A stretch of DNA of 64,000 nucleotides from Clostridiales bacterium (GTDB lineage Bacteria; Bacillota; Clostridia; Christensenellales; UBA1242). The notes beneath the pieces were generated by a model. That model did no database searches. It had not been told where the DNA came from and was given only the letters and a program-made list of their open reading frames with translations. The DNA is taken from NCBI GenBank assembly GCA_015055665.1, contig SVHX01000001.1, forward strand, positions 199,365 to 263,364, read 5' to 3'. This document shows, piece by piece, positions 9,429 through 16,871 of this stretch (position 1 is the first letter of the stretch; every line of letters starts with the position of its first letter). Both the position numbers and the translations under genes were made by a program.

Positions 9429-10601
9429 TTAAGCTCCAGTAATTCCACTTAGCTTAGCTTGAGCATTTGGCCTATTACATAATAACTCAGCGTACTTAAC
9501 TAGAGTAGCGGTAAACACAGGATATCCTTCCTTCTGTTTAATTATCTTACCATCATTACCCTCTAGCCATTGCCAATCACATAATTGACACAACTCAAAG
9601 TCCTTGGTCGATAGAATATACATAGCATCATCTTCTACAAATCTATCTGCTACCACTGGTATACCATTGTAAGATAGAGCTTTGAATCCGCCTTGAAGAT
9701 TCATTACATCAATATTTCTCTTATAAGAACTCATAACTTCCTGATATGCTCTTCTTACTTTAGTAGAACAAGCAATAAAGTCAACTTCACTTCCAGACGC
9801 CTCTTCGATCTCATCTATTGCAGTTTGAATAGCAGTTTCGCTAATAGCACCTACACTTGCTTGCTTATATGGATTCATCCACTTATTAGCAGTTTTGCTT
9901 ATTCCATACAATGTATCACCATCACCAAAGATTTTACCAAGACCAGTAATCTCGTTATTTAATCCATTAAGTGTAGCAATCTTCTTGTTCTTATAATCAT
10001 CTTCAGCATAAGCAGAATAACTAAACTTCTTTGCTGCTTTATCTACGTGACGAACATAATATTCTTTGTTATCAATATATGCACTACCAGCAGCATTAAC
10101 AAATCTAAACCCAAGGTTAGTTACTAAGTTTCTGATGTTATCAATAGGAAGATACTCATCATCCATAGATGTATTGCTATTGATAGTACCAAGAATACCG
10201 CTACCATCACCATACAACATTCTTCCTAGATTAAATGTACTAGACTTAATCAAGCTTTCCATTTCGTCATTAAGAAGGTTAACAAATGCTCCCGCATTAT
10301 TCTGTGAACAACGAATAGCCTTATCTGTAATTTCGATTGTTCCATATAGATTTTTAAGAGTTGCCTCGAAATGTTGTCTACCCTTAGCGAATGCAGTAGG
10401 AAGAGCACCATCCTCAGCTCCAGCACTTACACCACCAGATATTCCAAATGATGTTGCTTTTCTAATCTCATTGCCATATACATTATTAGATGTTTGTTTG
10501 ATTTTTGTTAGCAATGGATTTGCATTAATATTTAATTGATTACCAACAACGCCAAGATATACTGTCTTCAATGCGCTATCAGCAGTTTCTAATGTTACCA
10601 T
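9429..10601 (-). CDS. Phage major capsid protein
   Basis: A 390-residue protein, starting MVTLETADSALKTVYLG, with the layout of HK97-fold capsid proteins used by short-tailed phages. It has an N-terminal arm and an E-loop-like glycine-rich stretch (GISGGVSAGAEDGALP near residue 55). A spine-helix region (NLLNDEMESLIKSSTFNLGRMLYGDGSGIL) and a C-terminal P-domain (IDVMNLQGGFKALSYNGIPVVADRF) follow. The segment YGTIEITDKAIRCSQNN is the strand block that usually follows the E-loop. It lies directly after the scaffold gene. There is no internal prohead protease domain, so maturation would depend on the separate scaffold. Confidence 0.85.
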   Translation of the reverse strand: MVTLETADSALKTVYLGVVGNQLNINANPLLTKIKQTSNNVYGNEIRKATSFGISGGVSAGAEDGALPTAFAKGRQHFEATLKNLYGTIEITDKAIRCSQNNAGAFVNLLNDEMESLIKSSTFNLGRMLYGDGSGILGTINSNTSMDDEYLPIDNIRNLVTNLGFRFVNAAGSAYIDNKEYYVRHVDKAAKKFSYSAYAEDDYKNKKIATLNGLNNEITGLGKIFGDGDTLYGISKTANKWMNPYKQASVGAISETAIQTAIDEIEEASGSEVDFIACSTKVRRAYQEVMSSYKRNIDVMNLQGGFKALSYNGIPVVADRFVEDDAMYILSTKDFELCQLCDWQWLEGNDGKIIKQKEGYPVFTATLVKYAELLCNRPNAQAKLSGITGA

Positions 10602-10610
10602 ATTTTTCTC

Positions 10611-11273
10611 CTAGAATTTGAACATGTTCTCCACATAACTTCTAGCGTCTTCCAACGACCTAAAACTTTCGCCAGCTGCAACACTTCTACTAAATCCTTC
10701 ATTTGCTACCGCAATAGGATTTTGAGACTTTTGCAATGTGGTAACATATTCTTTAATGATTTTATTTTTTATTTCGTCGTTAGAATATATATATTTATCC
10801 AAGAACTCTTGGTTATGAGCAAGCTCATCGTGGGATACAAACTTCTTTTCCATTACTCTACTATAAGCCTTGTCCAGAGCATCTTCTCTTCCAACAAGAT
10901 CTTCGCTACCAAGTATTTCGTTGGTAATATCCTCAATATAATCGCTTGCCCTAGTGTGAGATTGCAGAAACTCACCTATGTTTTTAGTCCAGGCAAATTC
11001 TTCACTAGCACCAGCTTGATTCTGATTAGAGTCACTCTTATCAGTTTGATCATCTGAGTACTGTTGCAATTTTTTCTCGGCATCACTAAGCTTCTGACAC
11101 TTGCGAGTAAATTCACTCTGTAACTCGTTATAAGCATCTAGCAATTTTGTTGCATCCTTGAATTTGCCTAGCGGAGAGCCCGATTGCGTATCTGTTCCTT
11201 CTTCCAAACCTGTCGCTACAGCATGAACCTCAGCATCATTTGGTTGTTCTCCGATAATATTTAATTCTTCCAT
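10611..11273 (-). CDS. Phage capsid scaffolding protein
   Basis: A 220-residue acidic, highly helical protein (MEELNIIGEQPNDAEV at the start) with a disordered N-terminus and a coiled-coil stretch FTRKCQKLSDAEKKLQQY. It has no cysteine-rich or catalytic motif. Position between portal and major capsid protein, size and composition all fit a scaffold that templates procapsid assembly and is later released. The ATG of the portal-proximal side and a 3-base gap to the portal stop indicate tight coupling. The call rests on context and composition because scaffolds are poorly conserved in sequence. Confidence 0.7.
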   Translation of the reverse strand: MEELNIIGEQPNDAEVHAVATGLEEGTDTQSGSPLGKFKDATKLLDAYNELQSEFTRKCQKLSDAEKKLQQYSDDQTDKSDSNQNQAGASEEFAWTKNIGEFLQSHTRASDYIEDITNEILGSEDLVGREDALDKAYSRVMEKKFVSHDELAHNQEFLDKYIYSNDEIKNKIIKEYVTTLQKSQNPIAVANEGFSRSVAAGESFRSLEDARSYVENMFKF

Positions 11274-11276
11274 ATA

Positions 11277-13154
11277 TTAATCTCCGTTATTTTCTATTTT
11301 ATTAGTAACTTCTTTGTATTTTTTGTGTAATCTAATATGGTCTAACATCTTAGATTCTAACTTGTTATCTTTCTTAGATCGTTTCTCATATTCGCCACCT
11401 AACATAAATGCGATATGCTCGTTAATATGGATTTCATGATCATCTACTTCAAGTGGATCAGGTATTATATTGTCGCGAATTAATTGGATATTTTCCTTTG
11501 TTGCACTGTTCTTATGCAAAGTATTCATATCTTGACTAATTTCCCATACACCAAATCCTAATTGTTCTAGTACCTTTGCTCGCATATTATTGCTTAACTT
11601 GCCTTCGTCATTGTTAAGAAGTCCTGCATTAAGCACTTCAAATATCATGCTACGCTTCTGAGCCAATGTTTCATTAATCTCGTTCTCCGTTTCGAATATC
11701 ACTTCTTCGCTATTAATATCACTGCCTTTCCAATAGAAGAGCTCAATGCTTCCATTTTCTCCAACAATTCGTGACGTATGATTAATAACCGCAAACTGCT
11801 TGTACATCCTCAAGATATGCTTTGCAATATCCTTGGCTGCGTTGCGTATTTCTTCTGCACTAGTAAGCAACCTTACCTCATCCTGCTCAACAAACAACTG
11901 GAGTGCAATACCACTAATATTACCACCAGCTAGATAATCGCTACGTGCTAGATCACTTACGCCCGAAATATTCATAAATTCATTAAGCAACGAATTTTCT
12001 TCTTGCTGAAAGTCAATTGGTACCGATCCAGTTGATAATAGCGTTGGAGCTTGAGAACCTTGTCTATGAATTAATACCTTGCCAGGAGACAATCCCTCTT
12101 CCTCCAAGTTCTCTACATCCAACGATCCATCTTCAACGGATAGAATCCCCATTGTTAACCTATTAAGGAATTCGTGCTTTCTATTTTTAACAGCATTGAA
12201 CGATCTTTGAATCGGAATACACCTATCAACTATACAAGACCCCCAGAAACAATTAGGAGTTGCAATACATACTTGTCTAATAAATGGAAAGCCGCGTTTC
12301 TCTTCAACTTTATTAACATATGGCAATTCGCCTACAAATATTAGCTTGTCCCCAGCTACCACAATCAATCTGCCATTAGGATATTCAAGGGTTGGCTTCT
12401 CATATTTTTCTAATACTAATACTTGATCTTTTTTAAGTTTCTTAGCCATCGAATTCGATAATGTCGCATAACCTAGACCACCGGTAGCTCCTATAGAATC
12501 CAAAGTAAATACATCAATATCTCTTCCTTCAACCTCGACGCCCCAGATATTTTTTACTGCGTCTTTGTGGAAAGTTCTTGCATAAATTATCGACATACAC
12601 TCATCAACCGAATTATATGTATTACTATCGGGATAGATCTCAAATGGACTAACAACAGATACTTCAACCTCTCCTTCCTTAATTACATTATCCAATTCGT
12701 CCTTGCCAACAATTCTTCCAGCATTGTTATTCCAATCAACTTTATAGAATACAGTACCACATATCTCACTCCACATAGTACCTTGATTAAGAATTTTGCT
12801 TATGTTAATATTGTGACTAACAGCCTTAAGAATTTTCTTACTAGTCTTAGCACAATTAATATCACTCTCCTCATCACTAAAAGGTATAACAGTTAGAGCC
12901 GGCCTTACTCTTGATAATTTGGAAAGCCTAAGCTCAATAATATTAGCAATATGATTATAAACTTCTCTCTCTTGCCAGAAGTACTGCTTGCCATATTCAA
13001 CAATTTGTCCATTAGGTGCAATATAGCAATACTGATTACCCATAAAGAAATTTATATTAAGTTGCCACGTATTCTCGAAATTTTTTCTTTCTGCCTGCCT
13101 TCTGCCAAAATCCTCTAACACACTCTTTACAAGCTCTTCTTCATTAATCTGCAT
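11277..13154 (-). CDS. Phage portal protein (podovirus/P22-like)
   Basis: A 625-residue portal that forms the dodecameric DNA channel at one capsid vertex. The N-terminal helix reads EELVKSVLEDFGRRQAERKNFENTW with the conserved NxxFFxGxQY-type motif INFFMGNQY. It continues with VYNHIANIIELRLSKLSRVRP and a wing region carrying VSPFEIYPD. After CIPIQRSFNAVKNRKHEFLN comes a C-terminal half with the stem and barrel helices (VEQDEVRLLTSAEEIRNAAK). Length and motif order match portals of the P22/short-tail type, not SPP1-like ones. It overlaps the zinc-ribbon gene by 11 bases. Confidence 0.85.
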   Translation of the reverse strand: MQINEEELVKSVLEDFGRRQAERKNFENTWQLNINFFMGNQYCYIAPNGQIVEYGKQYFWQEREVYNHIANIIELRLSKLSRVRPALTVIPFSDEESDINCAKTSKKILKAVSHNINISKILNQGTMWSEICGTVFYKVDWNNNAGRIVGKDELDNVIKEGEVEVSVVSPFEIYPDSNTYNSVDECMSIIYARTFHKDAVKNIWGVEVEGRDIDVFTLDSIGATGGLGYATLSNSMAKKLKKDQVLVLEKYEKPTLEYPNGRLIVVAGDKLIFVGELPYVNKVEEKRGFPFIRQVCIATPNCFWGSCIVDRCIPIQRSFNAVKNRKHEFLNRLTMGILSVEDGSLDVENLEEEGLSPGKVLIHRQGSQAPTLLSTGSVPIDFQQEENSLLNEFMNISGVSDLARSDYLAGGNISGIALQLFVEQDEVRLLTSAEEIRNAAKDIAKHILRMYKQFAVINHTSRIVGENGSIELFYWKGSDINSEEVIFETENEINETLAQKRSMIFEVLNAGLLNNDEGKLSNNMRAKVLEQLGFGVWEISQDMNTLHKNSATKENIQLIRDNIIPDPLEVDDHEIHINEHIAFMLGGEYEKRSKKDNKLESKMLDHIRLHKKYKEVTNKIENNGD

Positions 13155-13386
13155 TAATCTCTTCTCCTTTTGTCTTCTTAGTTGTTATCTTGCGATTAAG
13201 CATATTATTAGGACTCTTAGGAACAATATGTGACCCGAGCGTTTTGTACACTTCTGTCAAACACTCCTTACAAAGAAATAATCCTGCATTTTTCAAAAAT
13301 CCATCTTTCACAATTTTATAAGTAGCAATTGCCTTACAGTTAGGCATTTCACATCTTATTTTGATATTCGTCTCTTCTAATCTCAT
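13144..13386 (-). CDS. Small zinc-ribbon phage protein
   Basis: An 80-residue protein with paired cysteines, CEMPNC near residues 12-17 and CKEC near 39-42, which form a likely zinc ribbon. A conserved-looking tail reads LGSHIVPKSPNN. The role is unknown. It lies between the packaging-type gene and the portal and overlaps both (4 bases upstream, 11 bases downstream), so it is translationally embedded in the head operon. Zinc-ribbon microproteins are common there in clostridial prophages. Not a known anti-restriction or anti-CRISPR family that I can identify. Confidence 0.6.
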   Translation of the reverse strand: MRLEETNIKIRCEMPNCKAIATYKIVKDGFLKNAGLFLCKECLTEVYKTLGSHIVPKSPNNMLNRKITTKKTKGEEINAD

Positions 13387-13658
13387 TTCTTCTCCTTTAG
13401 TAGTTTGATTAATCTGATTTTTTCTGCCTCCAACTCTTCATTAGATAACTCAACCAGTTTATCCCCCTCTTCAACATCCCCTAGCAACATTTGCATAGCA
13501 GAGAGATCGGGAGGATATGTCTTGTAACTTGTCTTCTTCTTTTGAAGGACAAAGTCCTCCCCAGTATACCCGTACTCTTCAATAATCTCTTGAGTTGTGT
13601 ATCCGAGAGCTTTGTCCATTAGAGCCTTCTTCAATCTCTTCTCATCCTTTTTATCCAT
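13383..13658 (-). CDS. Small packaging-type protein (possible terminase small subunit equivalent)
   Basis: The ATG at 13658 (MDKKDEKRLKKALMDK) is preferred over the upstream in-frame start at 13688, because GGAG sits 12 bases upstream of it. The product has 91 residues. It contains ALGYTTQEIIEEYGYTG followed by the basic KKKTSYKTYPPDLSAMQML. A short acidic helical tail ends in KLLKEKK. The 'ALGY....EEY....KKK...PPD..A' pattern is one I associate with small DNA-binding terminase partners in clostridial phages. Its place next to the large subunit agrees, but the assignment is not firm. Confidence 0.5.
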   Translation of the reverse strand: MDKKDEKRLKKALMDKALGYTTQEIIEEYGYTGEDFVLQKKKTSYKTYPPDLSAMQMLLGDVEEGDKLVELSNEELEAEKIRLIKLLKEKK

Positions 13659-13705
13659 AAATTTTTTACTCCAAAAAAGCAACAACATTTATAAAATGCT
13701 ATTGC

Positions 13706-15151
13706 TTAATTAAGTCTATACCCGCTAGAACCATGCCTATGCTGGCGTATTAATTTATTTTTGTTATTCCGAATTATAGACTGTGCCTCCTTTGATTTTT
13801 CTTTATTTTCTAGTCTACTCATTATGTAATATCTCAACTCGTCCATTGCATGGTCGTCTTTCTTAATAGGAGCATCTTGATTACCCCAGAAATAACCCTT
13901 AATCTCCCTAATCATATTTACACATGATTTAAATATAAACAACCTACGCCGGCCAAGAGTGTTCTTTAAATAGGACTTTACCTTATTAATGCCCGAAAAC
14001 ATATCTTTATTAACCTGTGGGCTAACAAGGATATCATTATCATAGAATAATTCTGTTACGCTTTTTTCACTAGCAAGAGTCTTCTGGTTAGCAGCACTAT
14101 CAATAATAGCCTCTATTCTGCCATGCCGTTTAGGCCAACCTAACCTTTCCGATATTTCTTTGATCCTTGCTGCATGATAATCAACAGTCTTACCGCTTTC
14201 GTAATGCTCTGCGATTACATAAACATTACCATCATAATCGCAAGCATACCAATGACAGCTTAGGGGGTTATGCAACCCCGGATCAATTGATATCTTATCG
14301 TACCACTCGATAGGTACGTCAAACGGGTCTATTACATTATAGTTCTCATCAAACTCCGAATAGACAAGACCAGAAGCACTGGCAAAATGCCCATATTTCC
14401 TACTCTGCAATTCATCCTCGCTCAGTGTAGCAGAAAACTTCTCTATCTCTTCTTTATTTAGATATGGATTATCAGCCCACTCCATCTGCTCGTACCATAT
14501 ATCCGAGTCGCGTCTCTCATTAAGGTATATAGTATTATACACCCAGGTCAATCCTTTAAGCGGTGTCATTGTACCAAAAATCATACCGCACCTGTCTAAC
14601 ACTCTCATTTTACACTCAATATAAATATCCTCGGGAGGCTCTTCGTCAAACCATACATAATCTAGTGATGCTCCTTGAAACTTTTCCCTTCCTTGGTCGC
14701 AACTCTTAAATCCAATTTTGCTCAAAGAACCAAATACGTTTTTGACATATATAGTATCTATTACACCAGAACTTGCACCACCCTTTTTACCAGTTATCAT
14801 CACAATATCATCTATCCACTCTCGCTTAAGATACGAGAGAATTTTGCTCTGTGCAACATCTCTTTGCACTTGCTGACTAAGAGATACAACCCAACCATCT
14901 GTTGGTTTGTTGTCTTTATATGGATGAATTCCTCTTGCTAACCACACAGCTTCGACCGCACCACACTCGGTCTTACCGCTTCGATTACCTCCAAAAACCC
15001 ATCTATTTTTAGCTTTACATTTGTGAAATAGCAATTGCTTCTCATGCTTAATCTCTCCAGTATTATAATAATCTATCTTCCACTCTCGCTTACGCCTATC
15101 TTGTTCTCTTTCTATATCTTTAATTGCTCCTACAATCTCGCTTTCAGTCAT
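13706..15151 (-). CDS. Phage terminase large subunit
   Basis: A 481-residue DNA-packaging motor. Walker A is GGNRSGKT at residues 54-61. The Walker B with catalytic acid is in YVWFDEEPPED, and the coupling motif (FGTMTPLKG) follows. The C-terminal RNase H-like nuclease shows its acidic residues in KISIDPGLHNP, EAIIDSAANQ and KDDHAMDELRY. Full length for the family and no internal stop. AGGAG stands 7 bases before the ATG. First gene of the minus-strand head operon. The sequence immediately upstream lacks a convincing vegetative promoter, which fits activation by the sigma-like gene at 15967-16521. Confidence 0.92.
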   Translation of the reverse strand: MTESEIVGAIKDIEREQDRRKREWKIDYYNTGEIKHEKQLLFHKCKAKNRWVFGGNRSGKTECGAVEAVWLARGIHPYKDNKPTDGWVVSLSQQVQRDVAQSKILSYLKREWIDDIVMITGKKGGASSGVIDTIYVKNVFGSLSKIGFKSCDQGREKFQGASLDYVWFDEEPPEDIYIECKMRVLDRCGMIFGTMTPLKGLTWVYNTIYLNERRDSDIWYEQMEWADNPYLNKEEIEKFSATLSEDELQSRKYGHFASASGLVYSEFDENYNVIDPFDVPIEWYDKISIDPGLHNPLSCHWYACDYDGNVYVIAEHYESGKTVDYHAARIKEISERLGWPKRHGRIEAIIDSAANQKTLASEKSVTELFYDNDILVSPQVNKDMFSGINKVKSYLKNTLGRRRLFIFKSCVNMIREIKGYFWGNQDAPIKKDDHAMDELRYYIMSRLENKEKSKEAQSIIRNNKNKLIRQHRHGSSGYRLN

Positions 15152-15235
15152 TGTTTCTCCTAAAACCCAATTTTTAGCTATTTTTAGTGCTTAAGATTAA
15201 TCAAAATATTAGCATAATTGTTGTAACATTATAAT

Positions 15236-15970
15236 ATGAAGCACATATTATCTTATTTAATCTTAATAGCATATTTTTGCATTAGTTTTACAGCCCCAAT
15301 CAATGTTCGAGCCAAAACTTCTTTTGCCAGAATAGAACAATCTACCAATATATACAAATCTCCTAATATTAATAACAAGATTGATAATATTTATTGCATT
15401 GCCGAAGAATCGTATTTTGTCGAAATACTTGATACTCTCGAGAACTTGTACCGAGTTAATTATAACGGCGTTACTGGTTACATTAACAAAAGTGATGTGA
15501 GGTTAATAACTAACACTCCCACCACTCCGTATCCATGCAATATTGATATTATCCTTGGTAGCAACTGCAACCTAAGGAGAACACCTACTACACAAGGGGC
15601 TAACAACATTATATCTACAATATATGCCAATACATCTGATATCACTTTCGTTGGTAGATCATTTGGCGAGGAAGCCATTGATTTCGGTGGCACAACTTGG
15701 TATTACGTATGCTATCAAGGCAATTACGGATATATATATAATAATTATGTCAAATCCATCACACCAATATATACTAGCGTGGAAGAATTCGAATATCAGA
15801 CAGAACAACTATCAACTACTCGCAATCCTATAACACATACCCCAAGTTTAATTATCATTATATTGTTAACAATCCCACTATTTATTACTATATTGCTACT
15901 ATATTTACCTAAAAAAATTAAATTGCATCACAAATCAAAACCTAAGCAAAAAATCAAAGACAACTTCTAA
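15236..15970 (+). CDS. Secreted, membrane-anchored protein with two SH3b-like domains
   Basis: A 244-residue plus-strand protein. It has a signal peptide (MKHILSYLILIAYFCISF, cleavage likely after NVRA near residue 26) and two bacterial SH3-like modules. The first, near residues 29-95, holds NIYKSP and GVTGYINKSDVRL; the second, near 105-180, holds CNLRRTP and GNYGYIYNNYVKS. A C-terminal membrane helix (about 203-226) ends in a Lys-rich cytoplasmic tail. SH3b modules usually bind peptidoglycan. No ribosome binding site is visible; TATAAT abuts the start codon. It sits between the sigma-like gene and the terminase and overlaps the former's 3' end by 4 bases. Possibly a cargo gene of the cassette, possibly a host gene. 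Confidence 0.7.
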   Translation: MKHILSYLILIAYFCISFTAPINVRAKTSFARIEQSTNIYKSPNINNKIDNIYCIAEESYFVEILDTLENLYRVNYNGVTGYINKSDVRLITNTPTTPYPCNIDIILGSNCNLRRTPTTQGANNIISTIYANTSDITFVGRSFGEEAIDFGGTTWYYVCYQGNYGYIYNNYVKSITPIYTSVEEFEYQTEQLSTTRNPITHTPSLIIIILLTIPLFITILLLYLPKKIKLHHKSKPKQKIKDNF

Positions 15971-16521
15971 CTCAGATAAGAATTGTAAGCCATATTAACT
16001 CGCGAAATCTCATTAAACATCTGCTTAACCACCGATCTATCCGGACCATCTTCACACTCACAACCTTTGTAAACAATTTCATTATACACAGCCATAAACC
16101 ACTTCTCTCCGAAATATTCACTCTCAAAGAACGATTGATCATAGCCAATCTCGCACATTATGTCTGCAATTCTTTTAACAGAACTAGCCTTGTGTCGAAA
16201 GAAAGTTCTTAGACTCATATTGAGTAGCTCCGCAATAGTTTCGCTCCTCACACCATCAAAAAACACAAGCATAATAATACGCCTATCAATTGGGCTTAAT
16301 TTGCTAACAGCATCCTCAATAGCCACTTTAAGATTAACAATCTTACGCTTCCTATCCATCAATTCCATTATCTTATTTGCTTGATAATAGGTGCTATGAT
16401 ATTTAGGTGCTACCGCAGAATTACTATTCTTACCCATATCCAATACCAATCTATCTATGGTATCCGCCATAGTATTAAGATATCTGTATAAAGATAATGC
16501 CGACTTGCTCCAATAACGCAT
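15967..16521 (-). CDS. Sigma-70-like phage late regulator (Xpf/ArpU type)
   Basis: The open frame reaches an ATG at 16533, but GGAGG lies inside its first codons and 5 bases before a second ATG at 16521 (MRYWSKSALSLYRYL), so that start is preferred. The 184-residue protein has a helical N-terminal half. A region-4-like DNA-binding domain follows: ISKLSPIDRRIIMLVFFDG, then SETIAELLNMSLRTFFRHKA as the helix-turn-helix. Family knowledge: PBSX Xpf is a similar sigma-like activator encoded just upstream of the terminase genes. The order here is the same, apart from the inserted SH3 gene, so I infer that it drives the terL-to-holin operon. A good vegetative promoter precedes it. Confidence 0.7.
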   Translation of the reverse strand: MRYWSKSALSLYRYLNTMADTIDRLVLDMGKNSNSAVAPKYHSTYYQANKIMELMDRKRKIVNLKVAIEDAVSKLSPIDRRIIMLVFFDGVRSETIAELLNMSLRTFFRHKASSVKRIADIMCEIGYDQSFFESEYFGEKWFMAVYNEIVYKGCECEDGPDRSVVKQMFNEISRVNMAYNSYLS

Positions 16522-16563
16522 AAGTTCCTCCATATTGATTTGCTATACGAAGTTAACGCTTAT

Positions 16564-16593
16564 AGTATAATGTATCCAAAAAGCCAAAGTCAA
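16564..16593 (-). promoter_or_regulatory. Vegetative-type promoter of the sigma-like regulator
   Basis: Minus-strand TTGACT (16588-16593), an 18-base spacer, and TATACT (16564-16569). The predicted start of transcription is about 20 to 35 bases before either candidate ATG, leaving room for the GGAGG. Good match to a sigma-A promoter. Confidence 0.5.
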
Positions 16594-16758
16594 AACTTTA
16601 TGTCAAAATTTGTAAAAAAATTTTATAATTTGTAAAATTTAATACAAAAAACACTGTTTTTAATTACTTTAGTAATTAAGTTTACCTTAATAATCGTGCA
16701 AAATTTTTAAAATTTTTTAATTTATTATACATTTATGCAAAATAAAGTAGTATTTTTA

Positions 16759-16787
16759 TTGTCAAAATTAATTAAAATTGATAAAAT
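16759..16787 (+). promoter_or_regulatory. Vegetative-type promoter of the propeller protein gene
   Basis: Plus-strand TTGTCA (16759-16764), 17-base spacer, TAAAAT (16782-16787), giving a leader of about 78 bases to the ATG at 16872. Confidence 0.45.
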
Positions 16788-16871
16788 TCTAATATATAGT
16801 CTAACAATGCTACTTAATCATAATTTTGCAGTAGAAAGGCTATTAATATACTTGGTATTCTTGAGTTATTA

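Larger units (their letters stand above)
4603..16521 (-). mobile_element. Prophage-derived head, packaging and short-tail cassette
   Basis: Twelve closely packed minus-strand frames, with one plus-strand gene inserted at 15236-15970. In transcription order: sigma-like regulator, terminase large subunit, small packaging-type protein, zinc-ribbon protein, portal, scaffold, major capsid protein, two connector-type proteins, beta-propeller nozzle protein, two unknown virion-type proteins, then two holin-like proteins. This order is that of short-tailed (podovirus-like) phages. No integrase, excisionase, repressor, replication gene, tape measure, major tail protein, fibre or endolysin was seen, and no direct repeat resembling an attachment site was recognised at the edges. 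The frames have no stops or frameshifts. The cassette could be a defective prophage under selection, a satellite, or a domesticated particle. Confidence 0.8.
16522..16871. other. A+T-rich divergent regulatory region
   Basis: About 350 bases between the minus-strand sigma-like gene and the plus-strand propeller gene. It holds outward-facing promoter-like sequences for both (listed separately) and an 8-base perfect inverted repeat, TTAATTAC / GTAATTAA at 16660-16667 and 16672-16679, with a TTTA spacer, that could be an operator. The remainder is runs of A and T with no coding signal. Confidence 0.5.

Noticed and set aside
15230..15238. TATAAT directly abutting the ATG of the plus-strand SH3 gene, read as a leaderless promoter
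   Set aside because: The -10 would start RNA inside the coding region, about three codons in, and no -35 is evident. The sequence is palindromic, so it could serve the minus strand. It stays ambiguous, unlike the clean nth case.
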